The notes beneath the pieces were generated by a model. The model was given only the letters and a program-made list of their open reading frames with translations. It was not told the DNA's origin and ran no database searches. Shown here one piece after another: positions 26,696 to 35,622 of a stretch of 54,217 nt of DNA. The translations under genes were made by a program, and so were the position numbers. The stretch covers positions 1 through 54,217 of the forward strand of contig CALUGY010000107.1 in assembly GCA_944320295.1 (NCBI GenBank). The letters are read 5' to 3'. Position 1 is the stretch's first letter. Each line of letters opens with the position of its first letter. This DNA is from an uncultured Bacteroides sp. GTDB taxonomy: Bacteria; Bacteroidota; Bacteroidia; Bacteroidales; Bacteroidaceae.

Positions 26696-27835
26696 ATGAT
26701 AGACTTTTCTCTTTTCCCTTCTCCCTGCTACATCATGGAAGAAGAACTCTTGCGGAAGAACCTTTCGCTGATAAAAAGCGTGACCGACAGGGCCGGCGTG
26801 GAGATAATCTTGGCCTTCAAGTCGTTTGCCATGTGGCGTTCGTTTCCCATATTCAGGGAGTATATAGCACATTCCACGGCCAGTTCGCTTTACGAGGCCC
26901 GGCTTGCATGGGAGGAGTTCGGCAGCAAGGCGCACACCTATTCGCCTGCCTATACGGAGGCCGACTTCCCAGAGATTATGCGCTGTAGCAGCCACATCAC
27001 GTTCAATTCGCTTGCGCAGTTCCGGCGCTTCTATCCTATGGTGCAGGCTGGTGGAGAGTGTGTTTCGTGCGGGCTTCGCGTCAATCCGGAATATTCGGAA
27101 GTGAAGACGCTGCTCTACAATCCATGTGCCCCCGGCACGCGTTTCGGCGTCACGGCATCCCAACTGCCCGACACCTTGCCCCAAGGTATCGAAGGCTTCC
27201 ATTGCCATTGCCTGTGCGAGTCGTCTTCTTACGAGTTGGAGCGCGTGCTGGAGCATTTGGAGGGGAACTTCTCCCGCAGGTTCGGCCAATTGAAGTGGCT
27301 GAATCTTGGCGGAGGACACCTGATGACCCGCAAGGACTATGATGTGGAGCATCTTATCACCCTGTTGCAAGGCCTGAAGCACCGCTATCCGCACTTGCGT
27401 ATTATCTTGGAGCCTGGCTCGGCCTTTGCCTGGCAGACGGGAGTGCTTTCGTCCGAAGTGGTGGACATTGTGGAGAATGGCGGGATACGCACGGCCATCT
27501 TGAATGTGAGCTTCACCTGCCACATGCCGGACTGCTTGGAGATGCCTTACCAGCCGGCCGTGCGCGGAGCGCAACAGGGCGAACACGGGGAGCATGTCTA
27601 TCGCCTGGGTGGGAACTCCTGCTTGAGCGGTGACTACATGGGCTATTGGAGCTTCGACCACGAGTTGCAGATAGGGGAGCGGGTCATATTCGAAGACATG
27701 ATTCATTATACAACGGTGAAGACCAATATGTTCAACGGAATCCATCACCCGGCCATAGCCATGTGGACGTGCGGGGGCGAGGCGAAAGTCTTCAAGCGTT
27801 TCTCGTACGAAGACTACCGCGACAGAATGAGTTGA
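26696..27835 (+). CDS. nspC: Carboxynorspermidine/carboxyspermidine decarboxylase
   Basis: 379 residues, alanine-racemase-fold PLP decarboxylase. Produces spermidine or norspermidine from the carboxy form, the last step of the aspartate-semialdehyde polyamine route common in gut Bacteroidetes. ILAFKSFAMW carries the PLP lysine; CGLRVNPEYSEV, FHCHCLCESS, WLNLGGGH, IILEPGSAF and HMPDCLEMPYQP follow. It lies 38 bases after the helicase gene. The partner dehydrogenase gene is not in the window. Confidence 0.95.
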   Translation: MIDFSLFPSPCYIMEEELLRKNLSLIKSVTDRAGVEIILAFKSFAMWRSFPIFREYIAHSTASSLYEARLAWEEFGSKAHTYSPAYTEADFPEIMRCSSHITFNSLAQFRRFYPMVQAGGECVSCGLRVNPEYSEVKTLLYNPCAPGTRFGVTASQLPDTLPQGIEGFHCHCLCESSSYELERVLEHLEGNFSRRFGQLKWLNLGGGHLMTRKDYDVEHLITLLQGLKHRYPHLRIILEPGSAFAWQTGVLSSEVVDIVENGGIRTAILNVSFTCHMPDCLEMPYQPAVRGAQQGEHGEHVYRLGGNSCLSGDYMGYWSFDHELQIGERVIFEDMIHYTTVKTNMFNGIHHPAIAMWTCGGEAKVFKRFSYEDYRDRMS

Positions 27836-27902
27836 CAGTTAGTGCCTTACTCTCCCGGCAGAAGAAAAAACGTATCCTCCGTCAAGAAAAAGGCGCGGAA
27901 TG

Positions 27903-27933
27903 TTTGCTGGTTTCAGGTTTTTGCCTACCTTTG
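27903..27933 (+). promoter_or_regulatory. Promoter of the tRNA cluster
   Basis: TTTG (27903-27906), 19-base spacer, TACCTTTG (27926-27933): full consensus. It lies 11 bases before the first tRNA. Confidence 0.8.
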
Positions 27934-27944
27934 CATCCGCAATT

Positions 27945-28017
27945 GCGGCAATAGCTCAGTTGGTAGAGCACAACCTTGCCAAGGTTGGGGTCGCGAGTTC
28001 AAGTCTCGTTTGCCGCT
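27945..28017 (+). tRNA. tRNA-Gly (GCC)
   Basis: 73 bases. The acceptor arms GCGGCAA/TTGCCGC pair fully; D-arm AGCTCAGTTGGTAGAGC; anticodon stem AACCT/AGGTT around TTGCCAA with anticodon GCC; T-arm GTTCAAGTC; discriminator T. No CCA is encoded. Confidence 0.95.
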
Positions 28018-28023
28018 CATGTT

Positions 28024-28105
28024 GCCCAGGTGGCGGAATTGGTAGACGCGCACGTTTCAGGTGCGTGTGTCGAGAGGCATGCAGGTTCGAGTCCTGTTCT
28101 GGGCA
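28024..28105 (+). tRNA. tRNA-Leu (CAG)
   Basis: 82 bases with the long variable arm typical of Leu (TGTCGAGAGGCA region). Acceptor GCCCAGG/TCTGGGC has one G-T pair and discriminator A. The stem CACGT/GCGTG closes the loop TTCAGGT, giving anticodon CAG. No CCA is encoded. Confidence 0.9.
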
Positions 28106-28131
28106 CATTCCTTTTATGAAAGTAAGCCGTT

Positions 28132-28204
28132 GCGGCAATAGCTCAGTTGGTAGAGCACAACCTTGCCAAGGTTGGGGTCGCGAGTTCAAGTCTCGTTTGC
28201 CGCT
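28132..28204 (+). tRNA. tRNA-Gly (GCC), second identical copy
   Basis: 73 bases, identical base for base to the tRNA at 27945-28017, start-to-start distance 187. A terminator follows directly. Confidence 0.95.
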
Positions 28205-28211
28205 CAGGGAG

Positions 28212-28240
28212 AAGCCCGGTAAGCATTGCTTGCCGGGCTT
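28212..28240 (+). terminator. Terminator of the tRNA cluster
   Basis: AAGCCCGGTAAGC (28212-28224) and GCTTGCCGGGCTT (28228-28240) form a 13-bp stem with a T-G pair and a tight 3-base loop, then TCTTGTTT. On the minus strand it may also serve engB, whose stop is at 28248. Confidence 0.85.
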
Positions 28241-28247
28241 TCTTGTT

Positions 28248-28844
28248 TCATAGCTCTTTGTTGATTTGCGCGATGTAGTCCAGAAGTTCGTCGCGCCCCA
28301 TGCCGCTTTCGGACGAGGTGACGAAGTGTGGCGGAAGCTCTTCCCACTGTTCCTTCAGCGTGTCGAGGAATTGGGCGACGTTGCTCCGCAGCTCGCCCTT
28401 GCCCAGCTTGTCGGCCTTGGTGAAGACGATGGCGAAGGGGACGCCGTTCTCGCCCAGCCATTCGATGAACGACAGGTCGATAGCCTGGGGCTTCAGGCGC
28501 GCGTCGATGAGGAGGAAGAGGCACGTCATCTGCTGGCGGTGCAACACATAGCTCTCTATTATCTCCTTTATCTTGCTTACCACCTTCTGCCCCCGCTGGG
28601 CGTATCCGTAGCCGGGAAGGTCGACTATGTACCATGCCTTGTTTATCAAGAAGTGGTTGATGAGCAGCGTCTTGCCCGGCGTGGAGGAGGTCATGGCCAA
28701 CTTCTTCCGCCCGGTCAGCATGTTTATCAGGCTGGACTTGCCCACGTTGGAGCGGCCGATGAAGGCGTATTCCGGCAAGGTGCCTTGCGGGCATTTGCGA
28801 ACGTCGGTGTTGCTCATGACGAAGTCTGCGCTTTTGATTTCCAT
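28248..28844 (-). CDS. engB: Ribosome biogenesis GTPase YsxC/EngB
   Basis: 198 residues from the ATG at 28844 ([15 protein letters not shown]). TRAFAC-class GTPase needed for 50S subunit maturation. G1 [11 protein letters not shown]2 TSSTPGKT, G3 DLPGYGYA, G4 FTKADK and G5 TSSES are all visible. The frame is open much further upstream, to 29864, but this is antisense to rpe and lies beyond the promoter at 28875, so it is not part of the gene. Confidence 0.96.
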   Translation of the reverse strand: MEIKSADFVMSNTDVRKCPQGTLPEYAFIGRSNVGKSSLINMLTGRKKLAMTSSTPGKTLLINHFLINKAWYIVDLPGYGYAQRGQKVVSKIKEIIESYVLHRQQMTCLFLLIDARLKPQAIDLSFIEWLGENGVPFAIVFTKADKLGKGELRSNVAQFLDTLKEQWEELPPHFVTSSESGMGRDELLDYIAQINKEL

Positions 28845-28874
28845 CTTTCCTTGTGGTTTAAAATGATACGTGTG

Positions 28875-28882
28875 CAAAGATA
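28875..28882 (-). promoter_or_regulatory. -7 box of engB
   Basis: TATCTTTG on the minus strand, full consensus, 30 bases before the engB start codon. Confidence 0.6.
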
Positions 28883-28937
28883 GTGCATTATCTGTTAGCA
28901 TCCAAGCGACTGAAATGTCAGGGGGAGTCGTGCCTGG

Positions 28938-29047
28938 GGAAGCTGCTTGTCCTATTAAAGGTGGTACTCTTATATACCAAAGGTGCCACTCTTGCCTACC
29001 AAAGGTGGCACCTTTGCCTATCAAGAGTGCCACCTTTGGTGTGCCGG
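28938..29047. repeat. Palindromic tandem array (22-bp period), 5 units
   Basis: Units at 28960, 28982, 29004 and 29026, with a weaker one at 28938. Cores are GGTGGTACTC, GGTGCCACTC, GGTGGCACC and AGTGCCACC, with spacers of the CTTGCCTACCAAA type. It is strongly self-complementary. It lies between divergent engB and rpe, upstream of both -7 boxes. Confidence 0.85.
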
Positions 29048-29173
29048 CCTTAGAGGGTGTCAGGGACTTGGTGCGGAAGTGTGCCGGCTTTGGTGCTGGC
29101 TTGTGCCGGGCGGGGAAGTGGCCTTGTGCGAAACTTATCCGGCACGGACGGGCGGAGAATGGAATCTTTTGCT

Positions 29174-29181
29174 TACTTTTG
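29174..29181 (+). promoter_or_regulatory. -7 box of rpe-comEC
   Basis: TACTTTTG, full consensus, 41 bases before the rpe ATG. Confidence 0.6.
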
Positions 29182-29222
29182 TGCATCGACAAACGAGTAT
29201 GAACCTTTAACGCATTGACAAT

Positions 29223-29873
29223 ATGAAGCCTGTCATATCTCCTTCTTTGCTTTCGGCCGATTTCGGACACCTGGCCGACGACGTGGAAATGGTGAACCGC
29301 AGCGAGGCCGAGTGGCTGCACATCGATATCATGGACGGCGTGTTCGTGCCGAACATTTCCTTCGGTTTCCCGGTGCTGAAGCCGGTGGCCAAGCTTTCGC
29401 GCAAGCTGCTGGACGTGCATTTGATGATTGTGCAGCCCGAGAAGTTCATCCCTGAGGTGAAGGCCCTGGGGGCGCATGTCATGAACGTGCACTACGAGGC
29501 ATGCCCGCACCTGCACCGCGTGATGCAGCAGATACGCGAGGCGGGCATGAACCCTGCGGTGACGCTGAACCCCGCCACGCCGGTCTCCCTGTTGAAGGAC
29601 ATCGTGAACGACGTGTACATGGTGCTCCTGATGGGGGTGAACCCCGGATTCGGCGGGCAGAAGTTCATTGAGCACACCACGGCCAAGGTACGCGAGCTGC
29701 GCGAACTGATGGACGCCTGCGGCTCGCAAGCCTTGATAGAGGTGGACGGCGGGGTGAACCTGGACACGGGTGCCCGGCTGGTGGAGGCGGGCGCCGATGT
29801 GCTGGTGGCGGGCAGCGCGGTGTTCTCCGCCCCCTCGCCCGAAGAGGCCATCCGTGCCTTGCATAACCTGTAA
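29223..29873 (+). CDS. rpe: Ribulose-phosphate 3-epimerase
   Basis: 216 residues, TIM barrel. Interconverts ribulose-5-P and xylulose-5-P in the pentose phosphate pathway. [14 protein letters not shown] opens the chain; [17 protein letters not shown] carries metal ligands His and Asp; [32 protein letters not shown] and the phosphate-binding VAGSAVF complete the set. comEC follows after 15 bases. Confidence 0.97.
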   Translation: MKPVISPSLLSADFGHLADDVEMVNRSEAEWLHIDIMDGVFVPNISFGFPVLKPVAKLSRKLLDVHLMIVQPEKFIPEVKALGAHVMNVHYEACPHLHRVMQQIREAGMNPAVTLNPATPVSLLKDIVNDVYMVLLMGVNPGFGGQKFIEHTTAKVRELRELMDACGSQALIEVDGGVNLDTGARLVEAGADVLVAGSAVFSAPSPEEAIRALHNL

Positions 29874-29888
29874 GCTTCTGACATATAG

Positions 29889-31976
29889 ATGCCTGGGGCT
29901 TTACAGCAGAATACGTTCTTGTGGCTGTTGTTGCCTTTGACGGCGGGCATTGTCTGCGGGGATGCTTGCCATGACGCTTTCTCACGGCCAGTCCTTTTGT
30001 GGATGGCGGCAGGTTGCTTGCTTGTCGCGGCGGTTTGCCGTGTGTATCGTTGGCGGCATGGCGGGAGGCTGACGGCATGCACGTTCTTGTTTTGCCTGGG
30101 CTGTATGGAGACTGTGGCCCAATGGGCGGAGAGCGATTATCCGTTCACCGGCGACGAGTCCCTGTACAAGGTGCGCATCGTGGAGCATGGCGAGGAGAAG
30201 CCGCGCAGCCTTTTGTACCACTCCGTGCTCTTGGAGGAATGCCGCGCCGGCAGCCTGCAACCGGCCGCACGGCGCAGCTTGTTCCTGCTTTATTTCCCTA
30301 AAGACTCGCTTGCATCTACGTTGAGGCGGGGCGACGAGCTGTTGATACATGCCCGCCTGTCCGCCCCGCAACGCAATGGCAACCCAGACGAGTTCGACTA
30401 TGTGCGCTTCCTGCGCCGCCGTGGCGGGAGCGGCACGGCCTATGTGCCTGCCGGGCATTGGCAGGTGGTGGGGCACGACTCCCTGAGGACGTTGCGGCAG
30501 GTGGCGTCCGACTGCCGGGAGCGGGTGGCTTCCATGTACCGCCGCCTGGGGTTCGGGGGCGACGAGCTGGCGGTGCTCTCCGCCCTTACCGTCGGTGACA
30601 AGGACGACCTGAGCGACGACATCGTGGAGACGTATTCCGTTTCGGGCGCGAGCCATGTGCTGGCGCTTTCCGGGTTGCACATTGGTTTCCTCTATGCGTT
30701 GTTGCTTTTCTTGCTCCGCCCTTTGTGGGCGAGGTGGCACAGGCTCAAGCCGGCGCTGGTGCTGTTCACGGTGGTGTGCTTGTGGGCGTTCGCTTTCGTC
30801 ACGGGACTGTCGTCGTCGGTGGTCCGTTCGGTCACCATGTTTTCGCTGCTGGCGTTGACCAGCTTGCAGGGCGGCCGACCCTTGACGCTGCACACACTCT
30901 CTACCACGGCTTTCCTGATGCTGCTGTTCCGTCCGTTATGGTTGTTCGATGTCGGCTTCCAGCTGTCGTTTCTTGCCGTGCTGTCCATCGTGCTTTTCCA
31001 GCCCCTCTTGTATGCGCTCTGGCCGGTGAAGCAACGTTTCTTGCGCTATGTTTGGGGACTGGCCACGCTTTCGGTGGCTGCCCAGATAGGGACTGCCCCG
31101 TTGGTGTTGCTCTACTTCTCCCGCTTCTCCACCCACTTCCTGCTGACCAACTTGTGGGTGGTTCCCATGGTTTCGCTGGTGCTCTACTCGGCGGTGGTCA
31201 TGCTGTTGCTCGCGCCGTTCCCGGCATTGCAGCAGCTTGCGGCAGCCTGTGTGGAGCGGATGGTCAGCTGGCAGAACGCGGGCCTGCGCCTTATAGAATC
31301 CTTCCCCTATGCCTCGATAGACGGGGTGTGGATGGATCTGTGGGATGTGCTGCTGCTTTACGTGTTTTTTGCTTTCCTGTATCGGTGCTGGGTGCGCGGC
31401 ACGGGGCGCAATGTGTGCCTGATGCTTGCGGCCTTGCTTCTGTTCGTGTCCTACCATGGCTATTGCGTCTGGCGGGATTCGCCCCGGCCCGGCCTCAATT
31501 TTTATAATGTACGTCATAGCCCCGCTGTGCATTGCACCACGCAAAGCCGGGTGTCATGGCTGGTCACGACCGATAGCGTCCCGCGGCTCGACGGGCTTCG
31601 CCGTTCGCTTGCCCCGCATTGGAACCGCTTGCATCTTGCGCCTCCCCAAGTGTTGGCCGACGGCGATTCGTGTGCTTTCTTCTCCGTGCACGACGGCCTG
31701 TTCTCCTATGGCGGCAAACGCGTCTGCATCTTGCACGACGGCCGTTGGCGCGGAAAGAGGGCCGGGGCCTCGCTGCTTTCTGTGGACTATCTCTATGTAT
31801 GCAGGGGCTACAAAGGCACGTTTGAGGAGCTATCTTCGTTGTTTGCGGTGAAGTGTGTGGTGCTCGACGCTTCCATGACCCCGTTCTATCGCAAGCGGAT
31901 GAAGACGGAATGCCTGAAGCTGAACGTTCCATATTACGACCTTGCGGAGAAGGGCTACCTGTTCGTTCCGTTATAA
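29889..31976 (+). CDS. ComEC/Rec2-family DNA-uptake membrane protein
   Basis: 695 residues. An N-terminal pair of hydrophobic segments, an OB-like periplasmic segment (about 95-200; [28 protein letters not shown]) and a Competence domain with several helices (about 235-500; [41 protein letters not shown]). The family carries single-stranded DNA across the inner membrane in transformation. The last 170 residues correspond in place to the metallo-beta-lactamase domain of ComEC, but I find no HxHxDH motif and the region is short, so the nuclease-like domain is degenerate or replaced. Confidence 0.9.
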   Translation: MPGALQQNTFLWLLLPLTAGIVCGDACHDAFSRPVLLWMAAGCLLVAAVCRVYRWRHGGRLTACTFLFCLGCMETVAQWAESDYPFTGDESLYKVRIVEHGEEKPRSLLYHSVLLEECRAGSLQPAARRSLFLLYFPKDSLASTLRRGDELLIHARLSAPQRNGNPDEFDYVRFLRRRGGSGTAYVPAGHWQVVGHDSLRTLRQVASDCRERVASMYRRLGFGGDELAVLSALTVGDKDDLSDDIVETYSVSGASHVLALSGLHIGFLYALLLFLLRPLWARWHRLKPALVLFTVVCLWAFAFVTGLSSSVVRSVTMFSLLALTSLQGGRPLTLHTLSTTAFLMLLFRPLWLFDVGFQLSFLAVLSIVLFQPLLYALWPVKQRFLRYVWGLATLSVAAQIGTAPLVLLYFSRFSTHFLLTNLWVVPMVSLVLYSAVVMLLLAPFPALQQLAAACVERMVSWQNAGLRLIESFPYASIDGVWMDLWDVLLLYVFFAFLYRCWVRGTGRNVCLMLAALLLFVSYHGYCVWRDSPRPGLNFYNVRHSPAVHCTTQSRVSWLVTTDSVPRLDGLRRSLAPHWNRLHLAPPQVLADGDSCAFFSVHDGLFSYGGKRVCILHDGRWRGKRAGASLLSVDYLYVCRGYKGTFEELSSLFAVKCVVLDASMTPFYRKRMKTECLKLNVPYYDLAEKGYLFVPL

Positions 31977-32052
31977 TGCCTGTCCCTTATGCCTGGGGAG
32001 GGACGGCGCCGGCATCTTCTTCCCTTTTTACCCCATTGATACACAGCCTTTA

Positions 32053-32140
32053 GGCGGAACGTGTTCGGAGCAGGAGCGCAACATGTACGGAGCGCGGACG
32101 CGACATGTCCGGAGTACAAGCGTGACACGTTGCGCTTGCA
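32053..32140. repeat. Palindromic tandem array (22-bp period), 4 units
   Basis: Units at 32053, 32075, 32097 and 32119 with cores GGAACGTGTTCGGAG, GCAACATGTACGGAG, GCGACATGTCCGGAG and GTGACACGTTGCGC. A possible further unit follows as a hairpin AGGCCA-TATATG-TGGCCT (32142-32159). The preceding CAGCCTTTAGGCG is shared with the 24155 array. It lies between comEC and the nrnA promoter. Confidence 0.85.
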
Positions 32141-32235
32141 GAGGCCATATATGTGGCCTGGAGCGCCTGTGGATGGAAATGAAGTTCCTTGTGGCTATAT
32201 TGTTTCCGTGTCATTGCTGGTAGTAAACTTTTTCG

Positions 32236-32243
32236 TACTTTTG
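32236..32243 (+). promoter_or_regulatory. -7 box of nrnA
   Basis: TACTTTTG, full consensus, 34 bases before the ATG at 32278. Confidence 0.6.
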
Positions 32244-32277
32244 CCTCTCGATTCAAATAAGATAAAGTATAGGAAAC

Positions 32278-33318
32278 ATGCTAAGCAAGATAATCAAGCA
32301 GGCCAGTATCGACCACTTTGCCAAATGGTTCGAACGTGCCGAACAGATAGTTATCGTTTCACATGTGTCTCCCGACGGCGACGCCGTGGGCTCTTCCCTG
32401 GGACTTGCCCATTTCTTTGCCTCGCAGGACAAGCAAGTACGTGTCATTGTACCCAATGCCTTTCCCGATTTCCTGAAATGGATGCCAGGCAGTAAGGACA
32501 TATTGCAATACGACCGCCACAAGAAGCTTGCGGACAGGCTTATTGCTGAGGCCGACATCATTTGTTGCCTCGACTTCAATGCTTTGAGCCGCATAGATGC
32601 CATGGGGACGGCCGTGCAGGCTTCTCCGGCACGCAAAATCCTGATAGACCATCACCTCAATCCGGAGGACTTTTGCAAGATAATCATTTCCCACCCGGAG
32701 ATATCGTCTACTTCCGAGCTGGTGTTCCGCTTGATTTGCCGGATGGGCTACTTCGACGACATCAGCAAGGAGGGAGCCGAATGCATCTATACCGGCATGA
32801 TGACGGATACCGGTGGGTTCACGTACAATTCGAACGACAGGGAAATCTATTTCATCATCGGGGAATTGCTTTCGAAAGGCATAGACAAGGATGCCATCTA
32901 CCGGAAAGTCTACAATACTTATTCAGAAAGCCGCTTGCGGTTGATGGGCTATGTGCTGTCGCAAATGAAGGTGTATTCCGCTTGCAATGCGGCCATGATT
33001 TCGCTGACCAAGAAGGAGCAAAGCAACTTTCACTACATCCGTGGCGATAGCGAAGGCTTTGTCAACATACCGTTGAGCATTAAGAACGTGGTGCTTTCAT
33101 GCTTCTTGCGCGAAGATACCGAGAAGCCCATGATAAAGGTTTCTCTCCGTTCGGTCGGCTCGTTTCCTTGCAATAAGCTGGCTGCGGAGTTCTTCAATGG
33201 CGGCGGGCACCTCAATGCTTCCGGAGGAGAATTCTATGGTACGATGGAGGAGGCGCGTCAAAGGTTTGAGCAAGCGTTGGAAAGCTACAAGCCGTTGCTC
33301 ACCGCAAGCAAAGCATGA
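32278..33318 (+). CDS. nrnA: DHH-family bifunctional oligoribonuclease / pAp phosphatase (NrnA type)
   Basis: 346 residues. Degrades 2-5 nt RNA fragments and removes the 3' phosphate of pAp. The DHH domain shows IVSHVSPDGDAVGSSLGLAHF, DIICCLDFNALSRID, ILIDHHLNPEDF and TGMMTDTGGF; the DHHA1 domain ends in FNGGGHLNASGGEFYG, the nucleic-acid-binding GGGH motif. No signal peptide. It has its own promoter and is followed by a separately promoted lipoprotein gene. Confidence 0.93.
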   Translation: MLSKIIKQASIDHFAKWFERAEQIVIVSHVSPDGDAVGSSLGLAHFFASQDKQVRVIVPNAFPDFLKWMPGSKDILQYDRHKKLADRLIAEADIICCLDFNALSRIDAMGTAVQASPARKILIDHHLNPEDFCKIIISHPEISSTSELVFRLICRMGYFDDISKEGAECIYTGMMTDTGGFTYNSNDREIYFIIGELLSKGIDKDAIYRKVYNTYSESRLRLMGYVLSQMKVYSACNAAMISLTKKEQSNFHYIRGDSEGFVNIPLSIKNVVLSCFLREDTEKPMIKVSLRSVGSFPCNKLAAEFFNGGGHLNASGGEFYGTMEEARQRFEQALESYKPLLTASKA

Positions 33319-33389
33319 AAAAAGTAACCTGAAAGGTTAAAAGATACGAACTTTCGAGCCATATCCTTATATCTTTCGGCTAAATCCGA

Positions 33390-33397
33390 TACTTTTG
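33390..33397 (+). promoter_or_regulatory. -7 box of the DUF4827 lipoprotein gene
   Basis: TACTTTTG, full consensus, 95 bases before the ATG. A short perfect hairpin TAACCT-GAA-AGGTTA (33325-33339) precedes it, just after the nrnA stop. Confidence 0.55.
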
Positions 33398-33492
33398 CCT
33401 CAATATTGGGAGAGGGTTGGACATGGCTTTCATAAGCAGATTGTACATCCCTTTTCCGTGTGTTTGAACTTTTATCTATTTAATTCTTAAAG

Positions 33493-34086
33493 ATGAAGAA
33501 ACTCGCTTTTGTCTTCTTTATGTTGTTGGCAGCGGGCTGGGCATTCCAAGCTTGTGATGATACCAAAACTTACGCAGAGATGCTCGAAGAGGAAGATGAC
33601 GCCATTGAACGTTTTATCCGTAATAATGACATAAAGGTCATTTCACAATCGGAATTTTACGCGAAGGACTCCATGACGGATGAGAACGAGTATGTGCAGT
33701 TGGCCAGCGGCGTTTATATGAACATTGTAAGCAAAGGCGTGGAAGACAAGACGGATACGGTAAAGAATAACGATGAAATCTTGGTACGCTTTCTGGAGTA
33801 TAACGTGTTGAACGAGGATACCACTCTCTCCAACATAACAGAACCGAGAATCGTCGATTCATTCAGGTATACCGTGACATCCACATCCATTGCCGGTACG
33901 TTCCTTGAAGGATACATGCTTACGTATTATGGAACTGCGGTTCCTGCGGGTTGGCTGGTACCTTTGGCTTATGTGCGCAACATGGCCCATGTCAGGCTTA
34001 TTGTTCCATCAAAGATGGGGCACAACACGGCCATGCAATCCGTTATCCCGTATTATTACGACATACAGAAATACCAGATTTGGTAA
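33493..34086 (+). CDS. DUF4827-family lipoprotein
   Basis: 197 residues. The signal MKKLAFVFFMLLAAGWAFQAC ends in a lipobox Cys, so it should be a lipid-anchored envelope protein. The mature part matches what I recall of DUF4827, a Bacteroidetes family: KTYAEMLEEEDDAIERFI, then VYMNIVSKGVEDKTDTVKNN, and a C-terminal PAGWLVPLAYVRNMAHVRLI. This last part resembles FKBP-type isomerases in outline (GWLVPL, VRLIVPSKMG) without obvious active-site conservation. Function is unknown. Confidence 0.85.
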   Translation: MKKLAFVFFMLLAAGWAFQACDDTKTYAEMLEEEDDAIERFIRNNDIKVISQSEFYAKDSMTDENEYVQLASGVYMNIVSKGVEDKTDTVKNNDEILVRFLEYNVLNEDTTLSNITEPRIVDSFRYTVTSTSIAGTFLEGYMLTYYGTAVPAGWLVPLAYVRNMAHVRLIVPSKMGHNTAMQSVIPYYYDIQKYQIW

Positions 34087-34119
34087 GTTGTTTCGACAGA
34101 CTAATCATAACAAATACCT

Positions 34120-35508
34120 ATGACGCTTATAAAATCTATTTCCGGCATCCGCGGTACCATTGGCGGAAAAGCCGGCGAGGGGCTGAACCCGCTTGATATT
34201 GTGAAATTCACATCGGCTTATGCCACCTTGATCCGTAAAACTTCGACGGTAAAAAGCAACAAGATTGTAGTGGGGCGCGATGCCCGTATCTCCGGCGAGA
34301 TGGTGAAGAACGTGGTGGTCGGCACCCTGATGGGGATGGGTTGGGATGTGGTCGACATCGACCTGGCAACGACACCGACAACAGAACTGGCTGTAACCAT
34401 GGAAGGGGCCGATGGTGGTATCATCCTGACTGCATCGCACAATCCGAAGCAATGGAATGCTTTGAAATTATTGAACGAACGAGGTGAATTCTTAAACAAA
34501 GAAGAAGGAAACGAAGTACTTCGCATTGCCGAAGCAGAAGAGTTCTCTTATGCCGAGGTAGAGAAATTAGGTTTCTACCGCAAAGACTTGACGTATAATA
34601 AAAAACACATAGATAGTGTGCTCGCGCTTGATTTAGTAGACGTGGAAGCTATCCGTAAGGCGGACTTCCATGTGGCTATCGACTGCGTGAATTCTGTGGG
34701 AGGCATTATCCTGCCGCAGTTGTTCGAAGCATTGGGCGTGAAGCATGTAGAGAAGTTGTATTGTGAACCTACCGGTAACTTCCAGCACAACCCAGAACCG
34801 CTTGAGAAGAACCTGGGCGACATCATGCAATTGATGGCGCAGGGCAAGAACGATGTGGCGTTCGTGGTAGACCCGGACGTTGACCGTTTGGCCATCATCT
34901 GCGAGGACGGAAAGATGTATGGTGAGGAATATACCTTGGTAAGTGTGGCCGATTATGTGCTGAAGCATACGCCGGGAGCCACGGTGTCGAATCTCAGTTC
35001 CACCCGTGCCCTGCGCGACGTGACCCGCAAATACGGGCAGGAATATTATGCTTCGGCAGTAGGCGAGGTGAACGTCACTACAAAGATGAAGGAAGTAGGT
35101 GCCGTTATCGGTGGTGAAGGCAATGGAGGCGTCATTTATCCTGCCAGCCACTATGGCCGTGACGCTTTGGTGGGAATAGCCCTTTTCCTAAGCCATTTGG
35201 CACACGAGGGCAAGAAAGTGAGCGAACTGCGTGCCACATATCCCGCATATTTTATGGCAAAGAACCGCATAGACCTGACACCCGAAACCGATGTGGATGC
35301 CATCTTGGCCAAGGTCAAAGACCTTTATAAGAGCGAAGAGATTAATGACATCGACGGTGTGAAGATTGACTTCCCCGACAAGTGGGTGCACCTGCGCAAG
35401 AGCAACACAGAGCCAATCATCCGTGTGTATAGCGAAGCACATACGCAGGCCGAGGCGGAAGAGATAGGATTGCAAGTAATGAAAGTCGTGGAGAGCTTGG
35501 CCAAATAA
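34120..35508 (+). CDS. Phosphohexomutase (phosphoglucosamine mutase / phosphomannomutase family)
   Basis: 462 residues, alpha-D-phosphohexomutase superfamily. ISGIRGTIGG opens the chain; the catalytic phosphoserine loop is ILTASHNPKQWNALKLL; the metal loop is VVDPDVDRLA; the sugar-binding loop is GGEGNGGVI; and the phosphate-binding loop is RKSNTEPIIRVY. The sequence resembles GlmM-type enzymes (glucosamine-6-P to glucosamine-1-P for UDP-GlcNAc) but the family does not allow the substrate to be fixed by eye. It ends at a strong hairpin. Confidence 0.9.
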   Translation: MTLIKSISGIRGTIGGKAGEGLNPLDIVKFTSAYATLIRKTSTVKSNKIVVGRDARISGEMVKNVVVGTLMGMGWDVVDIDLATTPTTELAVTMEGADGGIILTASHNPKQWNALKLLNERGEFLNKEEGNEVLRIAEAEEFSYAEVEKLGFYRKDLTYNKKHIDSVLALDLVDVEAIRKADFHVAIDCVNSVGGIILPQLFEALGVKHVEKLYCEPTGNFQHNPEPLEKNLGDIMQLMAQGKNDVAFVVDPDVDRLAIICEDGKMYGEEYTLVSVADYVLKHTPGATVSNLSSTRALRDVTRKYGQEYYASAVGEVNVTTKMKEVGAVIGGEGNGGVIYPASHYGRDALVGIALFLSHLAHEGKKVSELRATYPAYFMAKNRIDLTPETDVDAILAKVKDLYKSEEINDIDGVKIDFPDKWVHLRKSNTEPIIRVYSEAHTQAEAEEIGLQVMKVVESLAK

Positions 35509-35532
35509 TAGCGCTTCTGCGGAATATAACTG

Positions 35533-35602
35533 AAACGGATTGTCCTGCACAGGGATGGAAGTGATGAGCTTTTCCGGCTGTGCAGGACAATCCGTTTTTT
35601 GT
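35533..35602 (+). terminator. Terminator after the phosphohexomutase gene
   Basis: A 19-bp perfect stem containing ACGGATTGTCCTGCACA (left arm 35533-35551, right arm 35581-35599) with a 29-base loop and a T-run to 35602. It is positioned to stop transcripts from both sides, as the NUDIX gene converges from the right. Confidence 0.85.
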
Positions 35603-35622
35603 GGTGTGCCGTTTCTTTCCCT

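Noticed and set aside
28845-29864. Upstream extension of the engB frame across rpe
   Set aside because: Antisense to rpe, beyond the engB promoter, and EngB has its normal length from the ATG at 28844.
33325-33339. Terminator after nrnA (TAACCT-GAA-AGGTTA)
   Set aside because: Only a 6-bp stem, and the T-run lies on the minus-strand side where no gene ends.
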